Origin: an uncultured Bacteroidota bacterium
GTDB taxonomy: Bacteria; Bacteroidota; Bacteroidia; Chitinophagales; Chitinophagaceae
DNA length: 7,749 bases
Direction: 5' to 3'
Assembly (NCBI GenBank): GCA_903913355.1
Contig: CAIWKU010000094.1
Coordinates: 1 to 7,749, forward strand
Shown: positions 1-6,723 of the stretch, piece after piece
Position numbering within the stretch: the stretch's first letter is position 1
Layout of the letters: the number at the start of each line of letters is the position of its first letter
Notes under the pieces: model-generated
Told to the model about the DNA's origin: nothing
What the model saw: only the letters and a program-made list of their open reading frames with translations
Databases searched by the model: none
Program-made: the position numbers and the translations under genes

Positions 1-1331
1 ACGGCCAATGTGATAGAAGTAGAAATAACCGCAAAAAAGATTTCTTTACTTCCTTCTAAAGCTGCCTTTTTTATGGGCAGTCCCTCCTCTACTTTTCGGA
101 AGATATTTTCTGTTACCACAATCCCATCATCCACCACCAATCCCGTTGCCAGTACAATACCCAACAGCGTTAAGATATTAATGGAAAATCCTGAGATATA
201 CATGATAAAGAAAGTAGCCACCAGCGATATCGGGATATCTATCAACGGACGCAATGCAATCAGCCAGTTTCGGAAGAAGAAGAAGATCACCAATACCACC
301 AGACCAAAAGAGATCATCAAAGTCTCTTTTACTTCAGCCAATGATCTTCGGATATTCACCGTATTATCGATCAATACACTATACTCGATATCCGATTTAT
401 TTGATTTTTTGATCTGATCCAATCTTTTATAAAACTCATCGGCAATCTGAATATTATTAGCGCCGGGTTGGGGAATAATGGCCAATCCCACTGCATTCAC
501 GCCATTGTATTTCCAGGCCTGCTCAGGTTGTTCAGGACCGAGTTCCACACTGGCCACATCATTCAGGCGAACAATACCAGATGAGTCTTCTTTAATAATC
601 AGATCACGAAACTGTTGTTCATTGGTTAACCTTCCGAGGGCACGGATAATCATCTCTGTATTATTACCATAGATTTTTCCGGGAGGCAATTCAACGTTTT
701 CAGAATTCAATGTGTTACTGATATCGTTAAAAGCCACATTATGTGCACTCATCTTATTCGGATCAATCCATAAACGCATAGCGTAACGTTTTTGACCGAA
801 CAGGTTAACAGAGCTTACATCATTAATGGTTTGTAATTGTTGTTGCAGAACTGTTTCAGCATAATCGCTGAGTTCCATAATATTTTTGGTATGACTCTGA
901 ATGGCAAGAATCAGGATAAAATCACTATTCGCATCTGCTTTTGATACAACTGGTGGTGCATCAATATCGGTAGGTAAACTTCTTTGTGCCTGTCCCACTT
1001 TATCTCTCACATCGCTGGCAGCGGCCTCCAGATCAACACCCAGGTTAAACTCAACCGTTATCTGGCTATTACCCAATGTACTGGAAGAGCTAATGGTACG
1101 AATACCGGGAATACCATTTACCTGTTTTTCCAGTGGTTCCGTAATCTGACTCTCAATAATATCGGCATTGGCACCTGTATAACTGGTACTGATACTAATA
1201 ATAGGTGGATCAATAGCCGGATAATCGCGCACGGCCAGAAATGTATACCCCACTACCCCAAACAAAATGATCATCAGGTTCATCACAGTAGCGAGTACCG
1301 GTCTTTTCAACGATAATTCAGAAATATTCAT
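1..1331 (-). CDS. RND multidrug efflux permease (HAE1/AcrB-like), N-terminal part, cut by window edge
   Basis: This is the inner-membrane proton-driven pump subunit of a tripartite efflux system. The ATG at 1331 opens a frame that stays open to the left edge, giving 443 residues; full-length family members are about 1030-1060, so the remainder lies outside. Visible landmarks are a first membrane helix at about residues 12-31, then YPAIDPP at 37-43, which opens the first periplasmic porter region. Hydrophobic helices follow at about 338-353, 361-381 and 384-405. The fourth helix carries GLVVDDGIVVTEN, in which Asp401 and Asp402 match the AcrB proton-relay pair Asp407/Asp408, so the transport core looks intact. 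It begins 60 bp after the stop of the membrane fusion lipoprotein on the same strand, the normal order for such an operon. Drug export is the likely role, but the substrate cannot be read from sequence. An outer-membrane TolC-type partner, if linked, would lie beyond the left edge. Confidence 0.96.
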   Translation of the reverse strand, partial: MNISELSLKRPVLATVMNLMIILFGVVGYTFLAVRDYPAIDPPIISISTSYTGANADIIESQITEPLEKQVNGIPGIRTISSSSTLGNSQITVEFNLGVDLEAAASDVRDKVGQAQRSLPTDIDAPPVVSKADANSDFILILAIQSHTKNIMELSDYAETVLQQQLQTINDVSSVNLFGQKRYAMRLWIDPNKMSAHNVAFNDISNTLNSENVELPPGKIYGNNTEMIIRALGRLTNEQQFRDLIIKEDSSGIVRLNDVASVELGPEQPEQAWKYNGVNAVGLAIIPQPGANNIQIADEFYKRLDQIKKSNKSDIEYSVLIDNTVNIRRSLAEVKETLMISFGLVVLVIFFFFRNWLIALRPLIDIPISLVATFFIMYISGFSINILTLLGIVLATGLVVDDGIVVTENIFRKVEEGLPIKKAALEGSKEIFFAVISTSITLA

Positions 1332-1391
1332 ATTTGTCTCTCTATACTGTTTTGAAAGAAGGGGTAAACAATGCTATCTAATTTGATCGGC

Positions 1392-2450
1392 CTAGTTTTT
1401 TAATTGCTCAAGGGTTTTTACACTTCTTACCTTAAGTGCTCCTTTTGGTTTGGCGAACAATACCCCTGTTACCACTACACTATCACCCGGATTAATACCC
1501 GATACTACTTCTACAAAATCGGATTGTCTGACGCCTGTTTTCACATTCACGAATGAAGCTTTACCACTTTTCACAATTACAATCTGTTTATTTTTATCAT
1601 CAGGAATGATGGCATTCGTTGGAACTAAAATAGATTTTTTATCTGTGCCAGATGAGGAAACATACACTTTTACAAATGCACCTGGATTTACTTTGCCACC
1701 TTTGAGAATAGCCCTCACTTTCAGATTACGGGTTAACTGATTAACCTGTGGTTCAATCGCAATAATGGTAGCTTTTTCAATGCTTTCTGCAGGTGTGCTT
1801 ACCAATACATCTACGGTATTTCCTTTTTTAATATAGGTACTATACTCTTCGGGTAAGGTAAAATCAACTTTTACTTTATCAACCTGTTGAATGGAACAGA
1901 TGATATTAGTAGTTAAGAGAAAGGCACCCAGACTTACCTGGCGAAGACCAACAACTCCACTAAATGGAGCTTTGATAACCGTTTTTGCAATAAGTGATTC
2001 AGTATAAGCGATATCTGCTTTATAGCCGTCAACTGCACTAAGAGCCGCATCATAGTCGGATTGATTAACTCCGTTTATAGCTAAAAGTTTAGCCAAACGC
2101 GCTTCATTTTTCTGTGCTATATCCAGCAATACTTTTGATTTTGCCAATTGTGCCTGCAAATCAGCATCATAAATTTTTGCAATGATTGTTCCCTGTTTTA
2201 CAAAAGAACCTTCCGGAACATTCAGGTAGGTTAGTCTGCCAATCACTTCTGAGTGAAGATCAACATATTCCATGGCCACAACAGATCCATTGGCTTCTAT
2301 GCGGTTACTAATTGTTTGCGGCTGTGCAACCAACACATCTACAATCGTGGCAGGTTGAGCAGGCTTTTGTTGTGGATTGGCTTCTTCTTTTTTGCTCTTA
2401 CAGGCAACTAAAAAAATAAAAGCGAACAGGGGCGTATACAAACGTTTCAA
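1392..2450 (-). CDS. RND efflux periplasmic adaptor (membrane fusion protein), lipoprotein
   Basis: This 352-residue adaptor links an RND permease to an outer-membrane channel. A short signal peptide ends in the lipobox LVAC with Cys17, so it is probably a lipid-anchored periplasmic protein. The usual mirrored adaptor layout is visible: a first lipoyl half at about 64-95 (with VPEGSFVKQGTIIAKI), an alpha-helical hairpin at about 97-155, a second lipoyl half at about 155-185 (TVIKAPFSGVVGLRQVSLGAF), then the beta-barrel (about 190-265) and membrane-proximal domains (about 270-345). Length is normal for the HlyD/AcrA-like family. The start is TTG: no in-frame ATG, GTG or other TTG lies between it and an in-frame TAA only 12 nt upstream, and the signal peptide begins directly after it. 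The permease gene follows 60 bp downstream, so the two are probably cotranscribed. It is divergent from the SDR operon; no dedicated regulator gene is visible. Confidence 0.95.
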   Translation of the reverse strand: MKRLYTPLFAFIFLVACKSKKEEANPQQKPAQPATIVDVLVAQPQTISNRIEANGSVVAMEYVDLHSEVIGRLTYLNVPEGSFVKQGTIIAKIYDADLQAQLAKSKVLLDIAQKNEARLAKLLAINGVNQSDYDAALSAVDGYKADIAYTESLIAKTVIKAPFSGVVGLRQVSLGAFLLTTNIICSIQQVDKVKVDFTLPEEYSTYIKKGNTVDVLVSTPAESIEKATIIAIEPQVNQLTRNLKVRAILKGGKVNPGAFVKVYVSSSGTDKKSILVPTNAIIPDDKNKQIVIVKSGKASFVNVKTGVRQSDFVEVVSGINPGDSVVVTGVLFAKPKGALKVRSVKTLEQLKN

Positions 2451-2646
2451 AGGCTGAAGTTTTTAAAATCGGCTAAAGATAAAAAAATTTAATATCCAAT
2501 TGGGTTATCATAGGATGAATGGCCAAGATTGACAAATAATTCGGTCTAATCGGCCTTTTCACTTTTTTGATGTGTAAATTCATGAATAAAATTAAGGGTG
2601 CTTCCTTTACGATTACTAAAAAATTACTTATCAATTAAATTGCCAT
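2451..2646. other. Divergent intergenic region between efflux operon and SDR/ACAD/kinase operon
   Basis: This 196-bp AT-rich spacer separates two operons that are read outward, so it should hold both promoters. I see no strong match to the Bacteroidota promoter pattern (TTTG, about 19 bp, TAnnTTTG) in either direction. The main structure is an imperfect hairpin at 2521-2555 with a T-rich flank, listed separately. No ribosome binding site of the Shine-Dalgarno type precedes either start codon; the bases before the 2647 start are A/T-rich, as is common in this phylum. Confidence 0.6.
2521..2568 (+). promoter_or_regulatory. Imperfect hairpin with T-rich 3' flank in the operon leader/promoter region
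   Basis: The left arm GGCC-aa-GATTGAC (2521-2533) pairs with the right arm GTC-t-AATCGGCC (2544-2555), giving 11 base pairs with a 2-nt bulge on one side and a 1-nt bulge on the other, around a 10-nt loop. On the plus strand TTTTCACTTTTTT follows (2556-2568), which resembles an intrinsic terminator or attenuator pointing toward the SDR gene that starts 78 bp further on. No plus-strand gene lies upstream in the window for it to terminate, so a leader attenuator, a terminator of an unseen transcript, or a regulator-binding site are all possible. The structure is seen in the sequence; its function is inference. Confidence 0.4.
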
Positions 2647-3486
2647 ATGTACCAGCTTTCTCAAACCTATCCTCTAAAAAGAGCTTTTATTACCGGTGCC
2701 GCTTCAGGTTTGGGCAAAGCATTGGCGCTGGAATTAGCCAATGATGGCTGGACAATTGGTATGGCCGATATCAATATGATTGCGTTGGAAGCAGCAGGAA
2801 AAGAGATTGAAATAGCAGGCGGTGTCCCGCTTATTTTCCCACTGGATGTATCAGATAAAGATCAATACCAGGATATAGTTAAGGTTTTTTTAAGCACCAC
2901 CGGAGGAATTGACCTCTTATTTAATAACGCCGGGGTGGGTGATGGGGGTGTTTTTGAAGAATATAGTCTTGAGAATTATGAATGGATGGTAGGTATTAAC
3001 CAGATGGGGGTATTGTATGGCTGTCATTATTTTATTCCTATTATGAAACAACAAAGGTCTGGACATATTCTCAACACCGCCAGTGCTGCCGCTATTGGTT
3101 GCGCACCTACCATGGCAGCCTATAATATGACCAAGGCAGCCGTATTAGCCATCAGTGAAACTTTATATGGCGAACTCATGGATCATGGTATCAGGGTTTC
3201 CTGTATACTACCCACTTATTTTAAAACCAATGTAATTCAATTTGCAAGAGGTGGAGATATCGTAAAAAAAGCCACCCAGCGATTTATAGAAAAATCCGGA
3301 TTGGAAGCAGATACTGTAGCAAAAGAAATCCTAACCCGGGCAGGTAAAAATGAACTGTATATTATTTTACCAAAAGACGCCAGAAAAATGTGGTTCTTTA
3401 AAAGACTGGCCCCTACCTGGTTCCGTAAAAAAGTGAAGGAGCAGTTTTTGATGGCTATGTCCAGAGTACAGAGAAGTAAAACCTAA
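2647..3486 (+). CDS. Classical short-chain dehydrogenase/reductase (SDR), NAD-type signature
   Basis: This 279-residue Rossmann-fold oxidoreductase is probably cytoplasmic and acts on a hydroxyl or carbonyl group of an unknown substrate. The cofactor-binding motif TGAASGLG is at residues 16-23. Asp41 at the end of the second beta strand (MADIN) is the acidic residue that normally favours NAD(H) over NADP(H). NNAG is at 93-96, and the catalytic tetrad is complete: Asn118, Ser146, Tyr159 and Lys163 (YNMTK). The C-terminal 50 residues or so are basic (KRLAPTWFRKKVKEQ) and extend beyond the minimal SDR core. The ATG at 2647 leaves a short N-terminus before the first strand, normal for the family. 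It is first in a four-gene plus-strand set, with the next gene beginning 42 bp after its stop. In this context it may oxidise or reduce an acyl-CoA hydroxy/oxo intermediate, but that is inferred only from the neighbours. Confidence 0.93.
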   Translation: MYQLSQTYPLKRAFITGAASGLGKALALELANDGWTIGMADINMIALEAAGKEIEIAGGVPLIFPLDVSDKDQYQDIVKVFLSTTGGIDLLFNNAGVGDGGVFEEYSLENYEWMVGINQMGVLYGCHYFIPIMKQQRSGHILNTASAAAIGCAPTMAAYNMTKAAVLAISETLYGELMDHGIRVSCILPTYFKTNVIQFARGGDIVKKATQRFIEKSGLEADTVAKEILTRAGKNELYIILPKDARKMWFFKRLAPTWFRKKVKEQFLMAMSRVQRSKT

Positions 3487-3528
3487 TTGCAACTTACCCA
3501 GAAAAAAAGATACTTAAATAACTTGTCA

Positions 3529-4296
3529 ATGATGACAAATCAACTATTCAACCTGAAAGGCAAAACTGCCCTGATAACCGGTGCCAGTAAAGGAATCGGC
3601 GAAGCCATTGCCCGAATATATGCTTCTTGTGGTGCCAACCTGGTGATCAATTCAAGAAAACAGGAAGACCTGGATACTGTATCCGCCGAAATCAGAGAAG
3701 CTGGTGGTATTTGTACAGGTATTGCAGCCAACGCAGGCAATCTGGAAGAATGCAAAATGCTGATTGAAAAAGCAATGGCTGTTTATGGGAGTATAGATAT
3801 ACTGGTAAACAATGCAGCTGCCAACCCGGTATATGGCCCCATAGTTACCTGTGAAGAATGGGCATTCGATAAAATCATGGATGTAAATCTGAAAGCGCCT
3901 TTTGAACTATGCAAACTGGTATATCCAATTATGAAACAAAACGGGGGCGGCAGTGTGATTAATATCAGTTCGATTGCAGGACTAACCCCAGATCCAGGTT
4001 TGGGAATGTATTCTGTTTCAAAAGCTGCTTTAAATATGCTAACAAAAGTGATGGCCAAAGAATGGGGCCAGGATAAAATCAGGGTGAATGCGATTTGCCC
4101 TGGTTTGATCAAAACCAAATTCTCCGAAGCATTATGGCAGAATGAAAAATGGCTAGCCGGATTTATCAAACATTTGCCATTAGGCAGAATGGGAACGGTA
4201 GAAGAAATTGCCGGTATTGCCTTATTCCTGGCATCTGAAGCATCTGCTTATTGTACGGGTACGCTATTTACTGCTGATGGGGGTATCACGATTTGA
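3529..4296 (+). CDS. SDR family oxidoreductase, DHRS4-like, NADP-type signature
   Basis: This 255-residue SDR has TGASKGIG at residues 17-24, NNAA at 94-97 and a complete catalytic tetrad of Asn120, Ser148, Tyr161 and Lys165 (YSVSK). After the second strand it has NSRK (41-44) with Arg43 and no acidic residue, which favours NADP(H). Several stretches resemble the carbonyl/retinal reductase DHRS4 from memory: SRKQ, AANPVYGPI and the PGLIKTKFSEALW substrate-loop segment. A carbonyl reductase is therefore a reasonable guess. The frame extends upstream to a TTG at 3487, directly after the previous stop. I chose the ATG at 3529 because the family normally starts 8-12 residues before the first strand and the extra 14 residues are not SDR-like; a second ATG at 3532 is equally possible. 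In the operon it could form the hydroxyl that the downstream kinase phosphorylates, the role played by the SDR LvaD in Pseudomonas putida. That role is inference. Confidence 0.93.
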   Translation: MMTNQLFNLKGKTALITGASKGIGEAIARIYASCGANLVINSRKQEDLDTVSAEIREAGGICTGIAANAGNLEECKMLIEKAMAVYGSIDILVNNAAANPVYGPIVTCEEWAFDKIMDVNLKAPFELCKLVYPIMKQNGGGSVINISSIAGLTPDPGLGMYSVSKAALNMLTKVMAKEWGQDKIRVNAICPGLIKTKFSEALWQNEKWLAGFIKHLPLGRMGTVEEIAGIALFLASEASAYCTGTLFTADGGITI

Positions 4297-4360
4297 TCAA
4301 CCGTAGGGATTGTGGAACTAGGAAAAGGGATAAGATAATTGTATTCTAATACGAAAAGAT

Positions 4361-5584
4361 ATGGAAGCCATTTTTGTTACAGAGAAATTAAAAGAATTAC
4401 TGCCCACAATAAGACAGTTTGTTATTGATGAATTGATCCCGCTTGAAAAAGACCATCATATACGCCCATTTAAAAAAACGGAAATCATTTTACAGGAAAA
4501 ACGGGAAAAAGTAAAATCGCTGGGTTTATGGAACCTGCATCTTCCGGTTGCAGAAGGCGGACTGGGATTAACGCTTTGTGAATTCGGACAAATCAGTGAA
4601 GTATTATCATTGGCCCCTTATTATGGTCAATACACTTTTAATTGCCAGCCACCCGATATCGGCAATACAGAACTGATCAGCAAATTCGGTTCCGCTTCTA
4701 TTAAAGAAAAATTTTTAGCGCCTTTACTAGAAGGAAAAATCAGGAGTTGTTTTTCGATGACCGAGCCTGAATTTCCCGGCTCCAATCCTGTATTAATGGC
4801 CACTACTGCGGTTCGTGAAGGCGATGTGTATATTATCAATGGTCATAAATGGTTCACTTCCTCTGCCGATGGTGCAACTTTTGCGGTGGTAATGGCTATT
4901 ACCAATCCTGATGCGGCTCCACACCAACGTGCCAGCATGATCATTGTTCCTACTGATACACCGGGCTTTGAATTCATTCGCAATATTCCTGTATTTGGCG
5001 AAAAAGGAGAAGGATGGGCCAGTCATGCAGAGATCCGTTATAACAATTGTCGTGTACCTGTAACGAATCTTATTGGAGAAGAAGGTATGGGATTCAAACT
5101 GGCACAGGAAAGATTAGGGCCCGGTCGTATTCATCATTGCATGCGATGGGTAGGTATTGCAGAGAAAGCATTTGATTTGTTATGTCAACGATCTGTTACC
5201 CGTGAAATGGAACCCGGCGTGATGTTGGGTGAAAAACAATTTATACAGGGATTTATTGCGGAGAGCCGTGTAGAAATTGATGCTTCCCGATTATTGGTAT
5301 TACGCACCGCTCACAATATTGATTTGTATGGCGCTTCTCAAACCCGTGATGAAATTGCGGCTATTAAATTTTACGTAGCCAATATGGTTGTAAAAGTGCT
5401 TGACCGGGCCATACAGGCACATGGTGCCATGGGTTTATCCGATGAAACATTATTGGCCAGTTTATACCAGCATGAACGGGGGGCGCGTATCTGGGATGGT
5501 GCTGATGAAGTACATAAACAAAGTCTTGCTTTAAGTATTTTAAAAAAATATGGTTTGGATATCAGAAAGAAAACCAGGTCCTGA
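4361..5584 (+). CDS. Acyl-CoA dehydrogenase-fold protein of ACAD10/11 (LvaC-like) type
   Basis: This 407-residue flavoprotein has the full ACAD layout: an N-terminal helical domain (about 8-125), a beta domain with the FAD-contacting SMTEPEFPGSNP (132-143) and GHKWFTSSA (161-169), and a C-terminal helical domain with RLGPGRIHH (251-259) and QAHGAMGLS (352-360). At the site of the MCAD catalytic Glu376 loop (YEGT) it reads WDGADEVH, so Asp379 replaces the glutamate. The DGxDEVH pattern is characteristic of ACAD10/ACAD11 and related bacterial proteins. In those systems the enzyme does not simply dehydrogenate: it eliminates phosphate from a 4-phosphoacyl-CoA and rehydrates to a 3-hydroxyacyl-CoA. 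The kinase gene needed for that lies 49 bp downstream, supporting the assignment. The ATG at 4361 fits the family's usual N-terminus. An ordinary acyl-CoA dehydrogenase of unusual substrate range remains possible. Confidence 0.93.
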   Translation: MEAIFVTEKLKELLPTIRQFVIDELIPLEKDHHIRPFKKTEIILQEKREKVKSLGLWNLHLPVAEGGLGLTLCEFGQISEVLSLAPYYGQYTFNCQPPDIGNTELISKFGSASIKEKFLAPLLEGKIRSCFSMTEPEFPGSNPVLMATTAVREGDVYIINGHKWFTSSADGATFAVVMAITNPDAAPHQRASMIIVPTDTPGFEFIRNIPVFGEKGEGWASHAEIRYNNCRVPVTNLIGEEGMGFKLAQERLGPGRIHHCMRWVGIAEKAFDLLCQRSVTREMEPGVMLGEKQFIQGFIAESRVEIDASRLLVLRTAHNIDLYGASQTRDEIAAIKFYVANMVVKVLDRAIQAHGAMGLSDETLLASLYQHERGARIWDGADEVHKQSLALSILKKYGLDIRKKTRS

Positions 5585-5633
5585 TATTTTAATAAACTTC
5601 TAGTCAGAATTATTTTTCTATAAAATAGTATTG

Positions 5634-6692
5634 ATGCATACACCGGCAAACACTGTACCCTTAACCGAAAATGAAAACCTTAATCTGGGTTTGCTGAATC
5701 ATTACCTGCAGGAAAAGGAAAGCGGGTTAGAAACCATACAGCATATAACCCGGTATACGGGCGGGTACTCAAACCTTACCTATTCTTTGCAAACTGCTAA
5801 TAAAGCGTATGTTCTGCGCCGACCACCTTTGGGCGCCAATATTAAATCTGCCCATGATATGGGCAGGGAGTTTCGTGTATTAAGTTTACTCAAACCTCAT
5901 TTTGCAAAAGTTCCTGCACCCATTATTTACTGCGATATCCCGGATATTATTGGGGCTCCATTTTATATTATGGAAAGTATGGAAGGCATAATCCTTCGCG
6001 CTTCCAATGCACCAGCTATGGATATTTCAGCCGATATTTTTCAAAAAGTTTCTGCTGCATTGGTAGATAATCTTGCTTTACTTCATTCATTAGATATTGA
6101 ATCCACCGGTTTAATACAATTGGGTAAACCCGAAGGATATGTTTCACGACAGGTGGAAGGATGGATAAAAAGGTATTATGCAGCAGAAACAGATACCATT
6201 GAAACATTGAATAGTATTGCCAACTGGATACAAAAAAACCAACCCCGTCCCCAAGCCCCTGCTTTCCTGCATAATGATTATAAATATGATAACCTGATAT
6301 TGAACCCGGCAGACCTATCTGAGATTATTGGAGTGCTGGATTGGGAAATGTCAACAGTAGGTGATCCTTTGATGGATTTTGGTGCCAGTCTTGCTTATTG
6401 GTTTGAAGCGGGCGAAGCTCCTGTTTTTAAACATTATAACCTTACCTGGTTACCTGGTAATTTCAGCAGAAAAGAATTGATTGAACGATATGCAACCAAA
6501 ACGGGTCGCGATCTTTCTGATATCTTATTTTACTATGTATTCGGCTTATTCAAAAACGCGGTGATTGCGCAACAAATCTATCATAGATGGAAACAGGGAC
6601 ACAGTACCGATGAACGTTTTGGTGCTTTATTACCGATGATCAAATTATTAGGGGAAACCGCATCAGCTGCTTTATCAAAAAACACCGTTTAG
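5634..6692 (+). CDS. APH-fold phosphotransferase of ACAD10/11 N-terminal (LvaA-like) type
   Basis: This 352-residue kinase has the aminoglycoside phosphotransferase/choline kinase fold. A glycine-rich nucleotide loop GGYSN lies at 43-47, and YVLRRPP at 59-65 is the form typical of the ACAD10/11 N-terminal domain rather than of antibiotic-resistance kinases. The Brenner-type catalytic loop HNDYKYDN has His213, Asp215 (catalytic base) and Asn220, and LDWE carries the metal-binding Asp236. All key residues are present. By family knowledge it would use ATP to phosphorylate the 4-hydroxyl of a 4-hydroxyacyl-CoA, giving the substrate of the ACAD-fold neighbour. In P. putida, LvaA works with a small partner LvaB, which is not seen here. 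A TTG lies directly before the ATG at 5634; I prefer the ATG. It is the last gene of the set, ending 26 bp before a convergent gene. Antibiotic resistance is an unlikely role given the motif style and context. Confidence 0.93.
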   Translation: MHTPANTVPLTENENLNLGLLNHYLQEKESGLETIQHITRYTGGYSNLTYSLQTANKAYVLRRPPLGANIKSAHDMGREFRVLSLLKPHFAKVPAPIIYCDIPDIIGAPFYIMESMEGIILRASNAPAMDISADIFQKVSAALVDNLALLHSLDIESTGLIQLGKPEGYVSRQVEGWIKRYYAAETDTIETLNSIANWIQKNQPRPQAPAFLHNDYKYDNLILNPADLSEIIGVLDWEMSTVGDPLMDFGASLAYWFEAGEAPVFKHYNLTWLPGNFSRKELIERYATKTGRDLSDILFYYVFGLFKNAVIAQQIYHRWKQGHSTDERFGALLPMIKLLGETASAALSKNTV

Positions 6693-6696
6693 GTTC

Positions 6697-6723
6697 ATTA
6701 AATAGCAGAATTCGTTATTTAAT
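6697..6723. terminator. Possible weak bidirectional terminator between convergent genes
   Basis: A perfect 8-bp inverted repeat, ATTAAATA (6697-6704) and TATTTAAT (6716-6723), encloses an 11-nt loop; an inner C-G pair and a G-T wobble can extend it. It lies between the stops of the kinase gene (plus) and the carboxypeptidase-regulatory-domain gene (minus) and includes the stop codon of the latter. It is very AT-rich with no long T tract, so termination strength would be low if it acts at all. Confidence 0.3.

Noticed and set aside
10..417. Plus-strand open frame of 135 codons, and others at 478-672, 901-1149 and 984-1316
   Set aside because: They lie opposite the minus-strand RND permease, whose frame gives a clear family match with conserved motifs; the plus-strand products resemble no protein family.
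1450..1740. Plus-strand open frame inside the adaptor gene
   Set aside because: Antisense shadow of the membrane fusion protein with no recognisable domain.
2474..2481. TATCTTTA on the minus strand as a Bacteroidota -7 element for the efflux operon
   Set aside because: It matches TAnnTTTG except for the last base, but the nearest TTG upstream is only 15 bp away, short of the usual spacing of about 19.
3487..3528. TTG at 3487 as the start of the second SDR
   Set aside because: It would add 14 non-SDR residues immediately after the preceding stop; the ATG at 3529 fits the family length better.
3540..4169. Minus-strand open frames at 3540-3755 and 3783-4169
   Set aside because: Antisense shadows of the second SDR, which has a full catalytic tetrad.
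4627..5649. Minus-strand open frames at 4627-4839, 4793-5026 and 5371-5649
   Set aside because: They overlap the ACAD-fold gene in antisense and show no coding motifs.
5634..6692. Aminoglycoside resistance kinase
   Set aside because: The LRRPP and HNDYKYDN style and the ACAD neighbour point to the ACAD10/11-type family rather than to drug-modifying enzymes.
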